Shown: in pieces, positions 48,475 through 56,438 of the stretch
Position numbering within the stretch: the stretch's first letter is position 1
Layout of the letters: every line of letters starts with the position of its first letter
Assembly: GCF_024506435.1 (NCBI RefSeq)
Contig: NZ_JANIET010000001.1
Span: forward strand, 1,116,001 to 1,180,000
Reading direction: 5' to 3'
DNA length: 64,000 nt
Source of the DNA: Pantoea trifolii
Lineage (GTDB): Bacteria > Pseudomonadota > Gammaproteobacteria > Enterobacterales > Enterobacteriaceae
The notes under the pieces: model-generated
Told to the model about the DNA's origin: nothing
Databases searched by the model: none
What the model saw: the letters and a program-made list of their open reading frames with translations, nothing else
Position numbers and translations under genes: made by a program

Positions 48475-50255
48475 ATTAACACCCTGTTAATGCGGCGCTC
48501 CGGCCAGGCCCACTCGGTGCCCGAAGCGGTCAGCAGCACCGTCAGCTGGGTGAAGCGCACAACGCTGGCATACTGCGTCAGGAACTGCTCCAGCAGCTCG
48601 CAAAACAGGCGGGCATCGCCGGTGCCGCTGAACTGGGTTTCATCGAGCGCCACGCGAATACGCACCCCGTGCCAGTGATACGACGAGTTATAGTCCTGAC
48701 GCCAGCTCACATGGCGAATACCGCTGATGCGACGGCGGTTGTTATCGTCATTGCTCCAGTCAAACAGCGCCAGCACGGCTCTGAGGCTCACAGCGTCGCT
48801 AATCATCTGGCTCAGGGCGCGCGGATGCAGCAGCGACATCACATGCCATTGAAACAGCTGCGTGGTTGGCGGGTAGTAAGGCATAGAAGGGGGATAACGC
48901 GTTGTGCATTGCAACGTCAGGTTGCCGGTTACCGCGCTTCCATCAAATACGGCTTTCTCCAGCGCCATACGCGGATAGTTACCATTGGTGCAGGTGATGT
49001 TCATAAACAGAGTGGCATCATCCTCGCTTCGGTCGGTCTCGCTTTCATCGCCGCCTAACATCAGCAGCGTTTCATAAAGACCGCTGACACCCCGCCAAAT
49101 CCGTGTATGGAAATATCGCGCCGGCCAGGACTCTTTGCGTTGCAGCATGCCACCTTTTTGCCGGAAATGCCGATACGGCACATAATGCCGCTTTTCCAGT
49201 GTTTCGCTGGCGGCCACTTCATCAACACTGTAAATCTCTGTGTGCTGATCGCGCAGGCGGTGCGGGCGCAGACGATAATCGAGCACCGCAGGCTTCACCT
49301 TTAGCGGCTCGGCGTTCAGCGTAAACAGGTTAATCACCGGTACGCAGTGAATACGCAGCGCGTCCGCCGGCAGGGAAATATCACGCGGAAGTGGCTGACT
49401 AAGGTGAATATCGAGAATCACCTCGCGGCAGCTTTCGTTGAAGAGAAGTGTGTTGAGCCCCGAAAGAGTAAAAAAGGCGTAGCGAGCCGGAAAACTGAAA
49501 TATTCCAGCAGCGGGCGCACTTCACCGCACAAGGCTGGGCTATCGCTTTCTGGCCAGACCGAGTGCCAGTGCTGTTGCCAGCGGGCACGGATGTCGCCGC
49601 TAAAGGGTTTTGGATCCCAGTTATCGCTGTGCGGCTGGCGAACAGTAATTTTTTCAATATGGTTGGTTAGGGCCTGATACATCAGCGACTGCACCGGGCG
49701 ATCTCCGTGGATGTAGAGCGGGATATCGCTGAGATCGATTTGGGTCGGATCTGCCTGAGGGCTGAGGGAAAACCGCAGGGAGATCATCTGGTGTCCATCA
49801 GGATGGAAGGGCGTCGATATCTCGCCCAGCGTCAGCGGATGCAATTTCAGCGCATCGATCGTGCGATATGGGCAGCGCAAGCCAGTAATATCCATCGGTC
49901 GGGTCAGCAGCGTTGTGCCTTCCGGAAGCATCGCATCACGTACCTGAGCGACCATATCGGGCGTAAGTTCCACCACTGACATTGATGGCAGCGTGCGGTT
50001 CACCACAGGTAGCAGATGCCCGAGCAGCGGCTCCGTCAGCTCAGGAATATCGTCATCAATCTTGCGCCGCATCTGCGCCATCATCAGCGAGAAGCCTTGA
50101 AACAGTTGCTCGACCGAGTCATTCATCTTCAGAGATTTGCCGTCGACACCCAGCCGCCGTCCCGCCTCCGGATACTGCTCCGCAAACTCCTGCGCAGCAG
50201 CTTTCAGATAACGCATCTCGCTGTCGAAATATTTTAGAAAATCATGGTCGTTCAT
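48471..50255 (-). CDS. tssF: TssF, type VI secretion baseplate subunit
   Basis: Largest baseplate wedge protein. The 594 aa begin MNDHDFLKYFDSEMRYLKAA and continue AEQYPEAGRRLGVDGKSLKM, a strong TssF signature; LLGHLLPVVNRTLPSMSVVE, FPARYAFFTLSGLNT and ISDAVSLRAVLALFDW also match. It follows the small membrane protein by seven bases, so it is in the same unit as the upstream ynb-like genes, and overlaps tssG. Confidence 0.95.
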   Translation of the reverse strand: MNDHDFLKYFDSEMRYLKAAAQEFAEQYPEAGRRLGVDGKSLKMNDSVEQLFQGFSLMMAQMRRKIDDDIPELTEPLLGHLLPVVNRTLPSMSVVELTPDMVAQVRDAMLPEGTTLLTRPMDITGLRCPYRTIDALKLHPLTLGEISTPFHPDGHQMISLRFSLSPQADPTQIDLSDIPLYIHGDRPVQSLMYQALTNHIEKITVRQPHSDNWDPKPFSGDIRARWQQHWHSVWPESDSPALCGEVRPLLEYFSFPARYAFFTLSGLNTLLFNESCREVILDIHLSQPLPRDISLPADALRIHCVPVINLFTLNAEPLKVKPAVLDYRLRPHRLRDQHTEIYSVDEVAASETLEKRHYVPYRHFRQKGGMLQRKESWPARYFHTRIWRGVSGLYETLLMLGGDESETDRSEDDATLFMNITCTNGNYPRMALEKAVFDGSAVTGNLTLQCTTRYPPSMPYYPPTTQLFQWHVMSLLHPRALSQMISDAVSLRAVLALFDWSNDDNNRRRISGIRHVSWRQDYNSSYHWHGVRIRVALDETQFSGTGDARLFCELLEQFLTQYASVVRFTQLTVLLTASGTEWAWPERRINRVLM

Positions 50256-50262
50256 GGTTCAC

Positions 50263-50664
50263 CTACTCAACCAGCGTGAGTGCCAGATAAATTACTGAGC
50301 AGAGTGAAGCCAACCACAACACCAGTAGTGAGATCATTGCCCGGTAAAACATGACTCTTGTTCCGTGCAGGCGATCTGCCAGAGAACGCGGGCGGGCAAA
50401 TTTTTTCGGCCACAGCTGCGCCATGCCTCGGTCAAACTCAGCAAGATCTTCTTCATTATTGAGCAATGCGAAGAGGCGTTCATCGAGCCATAAACGCCAG
50501 CAGTAGTAGTGTGTGATGAAGAACAACAACATCAACGGCAGACTCAGCGCGGAGTAGAAAAGGCTGAGTATCAGCGCCAACGGCGGCAGTGTCAGAGCGG
50601 CAAAGTAGCGCCAGCTTGCCAGATGAATTTGCACAATTCGGTTGGTCATCATGATGTCTGACAT
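50263..50664 (-). CDS. Small membrane protein at the end of the ynb-like block
   Basis: A 133-aa protein of unknown family. Hydrophobic segments lie at about residues 17-35 (WRYFAALTLPPLALILSLFY), 36-52 and 108-131 (MISLLVLWLASLCSVIYLAL), separated by a charged loop (LNNEEDLAEFDRGMAQLWPK). The ATG at 50664 follows AAGGA and overlaps ynbD by 16 bp. It precedes tssF by 7 bp. It may assist the lipid enzymes or the T6SS membrane complex; neither is shown by the sequence. Confidence 0.7.
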   Translation of the reverse strand: MSDIMMTNRIVQIHLASWRYFAALTLPPLALILSLFYSALSLPLMLLFFITHYYCWRLWLDERLFALLNNEEDLAEFDRGMAQLWPKKFARPRSLADRLHGTRVMFYRAMISLLVLWLASLCSVIYLALTLVE

Positions 50665-51968
50665 AGCTGTTCCTTGCTGAATGTTTCGAGGATTGCAATG
50701 TGTGCGGGGGTGAGAACAATCTGCGGGCGTCGGGACTTAATGAGTTCAACGGCCTGAACGACAGAAGCTGCATGTCCTTCCGCCAGCAGCCACGCCGCAA
50801 TCACTGTGGCACTGCGCGATAAACCCAGCGCGCAGCAAACCAACACCTTGTCATTTTCCCGGTGCAGTTGCTGGAGCTGTCTTACAGCAGTGCGCAAATG
50901 CGCAATGTCGGGCACCAGCAGATCCATTAGCGGATAGGCCTGCCATCGCTGTGCGTTCCGGTTGCCTTTGTGTAATTCTGCGGTCAGATCAAAAACGGCA
51001 AAATCTTGCTCCACCTTGCCCGGGAACCTGCCCAGCGCTACGCCAGCGACAATCTCATTACTTTGCGCGCTATGCCGGGAAAACCAGCAGCGGGAAATCC
51101 TCGCGCCTATCAGATAGGGTAAAAGCAGCAAGCGTGCGGAGAGAGATAAGTTACCGCAACTGCTTTTCTGGAATACCGTCACGCCCAACCCGGCATAGCC
51201 CGCAGCCACCGCCAGCAGCGCCATCGCAGGCCACAACAGTAAATAACCGCAGGGAATTGCGGCTCCAGCCATTAAAAACAGCATTCCACCCAGGCAGTAT
51301 TTGCTTGCGAGACGTCGCGCGTGCAAAGTGGGCCGCTGCACGCGCCATTCTCCTTTAATCGGAATCAGGTAGCTGATGATGACCGCGACCACAATCCCGC
51401 TAATTACATCGATAAAATGGTGCTGCCAGGTGGTTAGTACGGAGACAGCAATCAGCAGGAACCAACTGGCCGCAACGATTCTCGCATTGCGATTTAGATG
51501 CTGGCGAAAGCGCAGCCAGAGCAGCCAGGTCAGAATAATGTGCAGCGAAGGGGCCTGGTTATAGGGTAAATCAAACTGTTCAAGCTGACGGAACAACCAG
51601 CCGAAGGCACCCTGGGTTTCCGGGCGTGTGAAGGTAAACGTCAGCGGGAAAAGTAAAAACGCTGCACAAGCCACCAGCGATGCTGCAAGCAGGCGATAGC
51701 CGTGACGCATCAGCTCTTGTCTTGATGTGCAGATGAACAGTGAAATACCGTAAAGCAGGTCGATGCTCCAGTAAGGCACGATAGTCCAGGGAACAAATGG
51801 AATCGACCGTTCCCAGGCAAACACCAGGCTTTTCACATCATCGCGGGTAGCGGTGAAGGTATTAACCTGCCCGTAGCTGAGAAAAAACAGGGGCCCCAGC
51901 AACATCAGCCAGCAAAGCCCCTGTTTCGAGGGGCTAAAAGGGCGTTGTGTCAGCAACGATTCAGTCAT
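50649..51968 (-). CDS. ynbD: YnbD-like fusion of PAP2 and dual-specificity phosphatase domains
   Basis: A 439-aa membrane protein. The N-terminal half is a PAP2-type lipid phosphatase with about six helices and motifs PSLHIIL and WQHHFIDVISG, where His and Asp of the acid-phosphatase site are visible. After further helices, a C-terminal dual-specificity phosphatase domain (about 310-439) carries the catalytic loop CCALGLSRSA (Cys-x5-Arg). Domain order equals E. coli YnbD. PAP2 enzymes remove phosphate from lipid phosphates. The start lies one base after the end of the intended ynbC frame (51970). Confidence 0.88.
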   Translation of the reverse strand: MTESLLTQRPFSPSKQGLCWLMLLGPLFFLSYGQVNTFTATRDDVKSLVFAWERSIPFVPWTIVPYWSIDLLYGISLFICTSRQELMRHGYRLLAASLVACAAFLLFPLTFTFTRPETQGAFGWLFRQLEQFDLPYNQAPSLHIILTWLLWLRFRQHLNRNARIVAASWFLLIAVSVLTTWQHHFIDVISGIVVAVIISYLIPIKGEWRVQRPTLHARRLASKYCLGGMLFLMAGAAIPCGYLLLWPAMALLAVAAGYAGLGVTVFQKSSCGNLSLSARLLLLPYLIGARISRCWFSRHSAQSNEIVAGVALGRFPGKVEQDFAVFDLTAELHKGNRNAQRWQAYPLMDLLVPDIAHLRTAVRQLQQLHRENDKVLVCCALGLSRSATVIAAWLLAEGHAASVVQAVELIKSRRPQIVLTPAHIAILETFSKEQLCQTS

Positions 51969-51969
51969 G

Positions 51970-53724
51970 CTATTTTCTTACCGCCAGCGACACGGTAAAG
52001 ATGCCAAACTCATCAATTAGCTGGTGGCACTTCTCAAATCCAGCGTCTTCGACCAGCGTATCCATCTAATTCTGGCTGCGTACGCGCATCAACCAGGGAA
52101 TACCGTTCTGGTGGCTGGTTAAGGTCCATGCGATGGTTTTCAACTGCGGATGCCACGGTTGCCCGGTATAAACCAGCACGCCGCCCGGCGGAATGGCTGC
52201 GGCTAACCCGGCCAACGATGTTTTGATTAATTGGTTGCTCGGGAACAGTTCATACAGGCCGGAGACAATGCCCAGCGTCGGCGCAGGCGCGAGTGTGGCG
52301 AGCGAGTCATAATCAAAGGCATTGCCTTTTTTAAACTGTGCGAGGTGGCCTAATTGACGCGCTTCAATCATCGCCTGGCCTTTTTCCACATTTAGATCGC
52401 TGTAATCGCGCAGCAGGATGCTCTCAATTCCCGGCTGTTTCTCCAGCGCATCAAGAACGTAGCGGCCATGTCCGGCGGCAATATCGACCACGCGAATCGG
52501 CAAATTGTGCTCTTGCAGTTTTGCTACGGCCTGCGCAATCACCTGCTGGATATTTTCTTTGCGCATGCGAATGCCGCGCCAGCCAATGCTGTTGAGGTAC
52601 TGCCTGTCGATGATACGGCCAACAATGCCGGTGCCTTCAGGCGTGTTGCGGTAGACATAATCCAGCGTGCTGCCAGAGTCAAAGCCGGTTTCATATCCCA
52701 GACGCATGCCTTTAGACAGCCTGCCAATGGTTTTCATGCCAAAACTTAATGAAGCGTAAGACATGCCTTGTAGTGAGCTGCGCTTAGGTGGTGCCTGCAA
52801 CTCACGGTACGCATCAGCGCCCGGACTCCACTGCTCTTCATGGCTGTAATCGAAGGTGTAAGGTGCAGCGTGGTAAAGCTGTTCGATAAATGGCTTCATT
52901 TTATCGAAAGCAAGCTGGCGATCCTTTTCACCCAGCGTGTCGTGATAAAAACCAGGCAAAATATGCTGCTCTTTAATGGCGCTACGCAGCCCCTGATAGA
53001 ATTTTTTCTGCGGTTTGGTGTGCACCACAAAATCATCGCCGGAAATCAGCAACTGTGTTGGCACGGTGATGGCGGCAGAGTCAGAAACAATGCGCTCCGC
53101 CGTTTTATACAGATCCAGCAGAATATTCACGGCAATCTGACGGGTGATGAGTTTATCCTGCTCAAAGCTGCTAATGCGCTCTGGGTCGTGGCTGAGAAAT
53201 TTCCCTTTGACGTAAGAGTTCACGTAAAACAGACCGCGAATACGTTGCAGCAAACCTAAACCCGCGCGTGCGAAAGGCACATACAGCTTCACCTTAAACG
53301 CTGGAGATGCCAGCACCATACCGCGAATTTTAGGCGCGTAATCATGCACCCATGTAGCAACCAGCACCGCGCCGACGCTTTGCGCAATCACAACAACATC
53401 TTCAATGCTCACCTTGGCTTGTTCAGCCACAAAGCGAACGAATTCATCGACGTCCTGCACTGAGCGAGCCAGGCTTGGGCTGTAACCTCGCTCTCCCGGC
53501 GAATGTCCGTGTCCACGCGCATCCCAGGCGTAAAAATGGGCATCCGGCATCAGCAACTCATCGACAACATGCTGCAAACGTCCTGAGTGCTCATGCCCGC
53601 GATGAAATAGCACAATCACTTTTTTGCTCTGCGCATCGTGCGCGGGCCAGTGGCGAAAATAGAGTGATTCACCGTCGCTGGTTGAAAAAGATCCTTCCTG
53701 AAATAAACGTGCTTCCTGGCTCAT
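51970..53724 (-). pseudogene. ynbC: YnbC-like alpha/beta hydrolase-methyltransferase, split by an in-frame amber codon
   Basis: Two-domain protein. The N-terminal serine hydrolase (1-290) has FHRGHEHSGR, AWDARGHGHSPGERG and nucleophile Ser116 in AQSVG. The C-terminal SAM methyltransferase (about 360-580) has motif I VVDIAAGHGRYV near 410. The frame from 53724 stops at TAG 52066-52068 after 552 codons. The same frame continues for 31 residues (MDTLVEDAGFEKCHQLIDEF and on to TVSLAVRK) to a stop at 51970. With the TAG read through the length is 584, close to E. coli YnbC (585), and the tail resembles a methyltransferase C-terminus. So TAG probably replaced a Glu or Gln codon. The 552-aa product lacks only the last strand and may be partly functional. 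Sequencing error remains possible. Confidence 0.8.
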
Positions 53725-54353
53725 GATGATTTCCTTATGGCTTGCTGTTGTAATTCGACAAAACGATTTAATAACGCGCTTTTAAATTCGGCCTTGTTGT
53801 CCTGATAACGCAGCGGATCATCGATATAAATATCGATAAAGAACGGCACCGGTATTTTCTGACCTTTACCCATTGAGCGATCCAGCCCGTGCATATAGAC
53901 CGGAATGATGGGCACATCCGGGCACTGCTGGCTGAGGTGCCACAGGCCAGATTTAATTTCTGAAAGTTTCCCCGGCTCGCCGCGTGTGCCTTCCGGGAAA
54001 ATAATCACAATTTTCTTTTCTGCCAGTGCATCGACGCAGGCCTGCAACGGATTAGCCTGATGCGCCCCGCGATAGACCGGGATGATGCCAATCACTTTGA
54101 GCGCAAACCAACCCACCACTTTGTTTTTCAGGAAGTAATCAGCCGCAGCCACCGGCTGTACATTTACCAGCGTCGAGAGGGGGAACAATGTGAACAGCGT
54201 CAGCACATCCAGATGGCTGTTGTGGTTTGCCACAATGATCGCCGGGCCTGTTTTCGGTAGCTTCTTGCGGTTGGCCACGGCGACACCCAGCCAGATCCAC
54301 ACCACCGGATAGGCGATGCAAAGTGTAAAGATCCAGCGCAGCATTCGGTTCAT
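53721..54353 (-). CDS. PlsC-family lysophospholipid acyltransferase
   Basis: A 210-aa 1-acyl-glycerol-3-phosphate acyltransferase-like enzyme. One N-terminal membrane helix is followed by the catalytic HX4D motif (His44, Asp49 in NHNSHLD) and the glycerol-phosphate motif FPEGTRG (119-125), then IIPVYMHG. It would transfer an acyl group to a lysophospholipid at the inner membrane. It is not part of the E. coli ynbABCD operon but is inserted between ynbB and ynbC here, with a 9-bp gap before it and an ATGA overlap after it. Confidence 0.9.
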   Translation of the reverse strand: MNRMLRWIFTLCIAYPVVWIWLGVAVANRKKLPKTGPAIIVANHNSHLDVLTLFTLFPLSTLVNVQPVAAADYFLKNKVVGWFALKVIGIIPVYRGAHQANPLQACVDALAEKKIVIIFPEGTRGEPGKLSEIKSGLWHLSQQCPDVPIIPVYMHGLDRSMGKGQKIPVPFFIDIYIDDPLRYQDNKAEFKSALLNRFVELQQQAIRKSS

Positions 54354-54362
54354 GTGCGCCTC

Positions 54363-55292
54363 CTACACGTAGAAGTAGTAATAGAAGTGGAAGAACAGCG
54401 GCGCGGTGTAGATGAGTGAATCGAGTCGATCCAAAATGCCACCGTGTCCGGGCAGCAATTTGCCGGAATCCTTCACACCAAAGTCACGCTTGATCGCCGA
54501 CATCACCACATCGCCGCAAAAGCCGCTTGCACCAATAATCAACCCTGCACCCAGCGAGTGGAGATAACTCATCGGTGTCAGCAGTGGTCCAAGAATCACA
54601 GCCAGCAACATGGTGGTAAAGATGCCACCCAGCAGACCGGCCAGCGTCTTATTCGGGCTGACTTTAGGCGTCACGCGAATCCTGCCCAGCGATTTTCCCC
54701 ACAGATACTGGGCAATATCATTCAGCTCAGTCAGCGCAACGAGGAAGAATACCAGCAGCGCACCGGCGCTGGCATCAGCACCGGGTAAAGTCATCAGGTA
54801 GGCAACGTGACTCAGAGCGAACACGGTGGTCATCATGCCCCAGTGCATCACCGACGCAGAGTGCAGAAAACCTTTGGTATCACCGGCAATCACCATGCGA
54901 GCCGGCAGGAAAAGGAAGACGTAAACCGGGATAAAAATGATGAACATGCCGTACCAGGCCATGCCGGTCCAGAGATATTGCACCGGGATTGCGGCATACA
55001 TCCACAGCAGCGGCATGCTGTCAGAACGCCGCGTGGGTGCTAGCGTCAGATACTCTTTTAACGACAGGAAGCTGATGAAGCCGAAAAAGGTTAGCGCCAG
55101 CCACTTCGGCGACAGCATTGCTAACGAGAACAGGCAGATAATGACCCACCAGCTATTAACGCGCTGCTGCAATTCCACCCAGTTGCGTTGTGGGCGGCAC
55201 TTTCTCAGCACAAAAATAATCAGCGTTGCCAGAACGAGAACGCCGAAGATACCGCCCAGGCAGTAATAAAGCACGTGTCTGGAATCAGCCAT
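54363..55292 (-). CDS. ynbB: YnbB-like CDP-diacylglycerol synthase (CdsA family)
   Basis: Membrane cytidylyltransferase that would activate phosphatidic acid as CDP-diacylglycerol. The 309 aa have about eight membrane helices. The C-terminal CdsA signature is KRDFGVKDSGKLLPGHGG followed by ILDRLDSL, with all key residues. The start at 55292 has GGAGG six bases upstream; another in-frame ATG at 55310 would overlap ynbA more. It stands next to ynbA, which needs CDP-diacylglycerol, as in E. coli. It is a paralogue, not the housekeeping cdsA. Confidence 0.9.
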   Translation of the reverse strand: MADSRHVLYYCLGGIFGVLVLATLIIFVLRKCRPQRNWVELQQRVNSWWVIICLFSLAMLSPKWLALTFFGFISFLSLKEYLTLAPTRRSDSMPLLWMYAAIPVQYLWTGMAWYGMFIIFIPVYVFLFLPARMVIAGDTKGFLHSASVMHWGMMTTVFALSHVAYLMTLPGADASAGALLVFFLVALTELNDIAQYLWGKSLGRIRVTPKVSPNKTLAGLLGGIFTTMLLAVILGPLLTPMSYLHSLGAGLIIGASGFCGDVVMSAIKRDFGVKDSGKLLPGHGGILDRLDSLIYTAPLFFHFYYYFYV

Positions 55293-55887
55293 TTTTCGCC
55301 TCCATCGCATTGCGGCAGCGATTCAGGCTGGTCCAACACAGCAACAGGGCGGCAAGGACAAACACTGCGTCAGCGTAGCCGACAGACTGCGGCCACAGCG
55401 CAATCACCAGGCCAAGAGCACCAAAGATAAATGCGCGGTCACTTTTGCCCAACGGACCACGGTAGCTACGGATGCCGTTCAGCGTCTGGCACATCACACC
55501 GCAAAATTCGCTCAGCCAGGAAAGTAGCACGACCAGCACAACCAACCAGTGAGAGATGCCTGTAACAAAGGCAAAAGCGAGGTAGAGTGCGGCATCGGAG
55601 ATAATGTCACCCACCTCGTTGAGGATCGCCCCAAGGGTGGTTTGCTGATTGAATTCCCTGGCTAACATGCCATCAATGGCGTTTAACGCCATGCGGAAAA
55701 ACAGGAAAACGGGCAGGGTGATAAAAAAGCGTGGGTCGGGGAAACACATCAACAATGCGCCCAATACCACAGAGGTGAGCATGGCAAACAACGTTACCTG
55801 GTTCGCAGTGATACCCTGCGCATGTAACCTGACGACCAGCGGTCTTAATAAATTCTGAAACTTCGGTTTTATTTCGTATAGCGTCAC
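55285..55887 (-). CDS. ynbA: YnbA-like CDP-alcohol phosphatidyltransferase
   Basis: A 200-aa membrane enzyme that would condense CDP-diacylglycerol with an alcohol. The family motif DG-x2-AR-x8-G-x3-D-x3-D is present as Asp72-Gly73, Ala76-Arg77, Gly86, then Asn90 in place of the third Asp, Asp94 and a further Asp98. The Asn may be usual for YnbA-type members. The alcohol substrate cannot be read from the sequence. It starts with GTG at 55887 with GGAG upstream, 29 bp after tssJ. First gene of the lipid block inside the T6SS cluster. Confidence 0.9.
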   Translation of the reverse strand: MTLYEIKPKFQNLLRPLVVRLHAQGITANQVTLFAMLTSVVLGALLMCFPDPRFFITLPVFLFFRMALNAIDGMLAREFNQQTTLGAILNEVGDIISDAALYLAFAFVTGISHWLVVLVVLLSWLSEFCGVMCQTLNGIRSYRGPLGKSDRAFIFGALGLVIALWPQSVGYADAVFVLAALLLCWTSLNRCRNAMEAKNG

Positions 55888-55916
55888 TTTGTGGCTCCTG
55901 CCGTTTAATTGAATAG

Positions 55917-56438
55917 TTACTTCAATAATTCCAAATTCAGGGTGTTATCCCTTACTTCAATCGTGCGTGGTGAATCCGGATCAAGCTCCTCACGGCTCAA
56001 CACCCGTTTCCATGTGCCGCGCTCTCTGTCCGGTTGGCGGAACAGGCCCACGACCGCGACATACTGCGCCTGCTTCTCCATTGGCATATCCAGACTGACG
56101 CTTTGTCCCGGCATGACGCTGAGCTGCCGCTGCGCCACCAGACTCTCTTTCAGCACCCGATCTGGCTGTGCCAGCAGGCTGCTGTATTCGGCGTCATCGA
56201 AACGTTGACGTGTGCTGAGTTGCAAAATATTCAGACGCAAGGGCATCGACTGCTGGGCGTCGTCCTGATTGATCGCTGTACGCGCAGTGAAGGTCAGGTG
56301 CAGGGTGTTGACCTGGCGATAAAACACGGCATCAGCAATGCTTGCTGTGCCCTGTTTGGTTTTTTGCCACGCGCCACAGCTGCTCAGCAACGTTGCCGCG
56401 AGGCAAATCAGCAATACATGGGCGAAACGAACCCTCAT
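55917..56438 (-). CDS. tssJ: TssJ, type VI secretion outer-membrane lipoprotein
   Basis: Lipoprotein that anchors TssM to the outer membrane in the T6SS membrane complex. The 173 aa have a signal with lipobox LSSC (Cys21), followed by the TssJ sandwich domain (LHLTFTARTAINQDDAQQSM, PLRLNILQLS, VAVVGLFRQPD, LNLELLK). The start overlaps the tssM stop by four bases. In many clusters tssJ is followed by core genes; here the ynb-like block follows. Confidence 0.93.
   Translation of the reverse strand: MRVRFAHVLLICLAATLLSSCGAWQKTKQGTASIADAVFYRQVNTLHLTFTARTAINQDDAQQSMPLRLNILQLSTRQRFDDAEYSSLLAQPDRVLKESLVAQRQLSVMPGQSVSLDMPMEKQAQYVAVVGLFRQPDRERGTWKRVLSREELDPDSPRTIEVRDNTLNLELLK

Noticed and set aside
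51970..52065. A separate 31-aa gene between ynbC and ynbD
   Set aside because: It is in frame with ynbC directly after the TAG and resembles the end of the methyltransferase domain, so it is treated as the detached tail.
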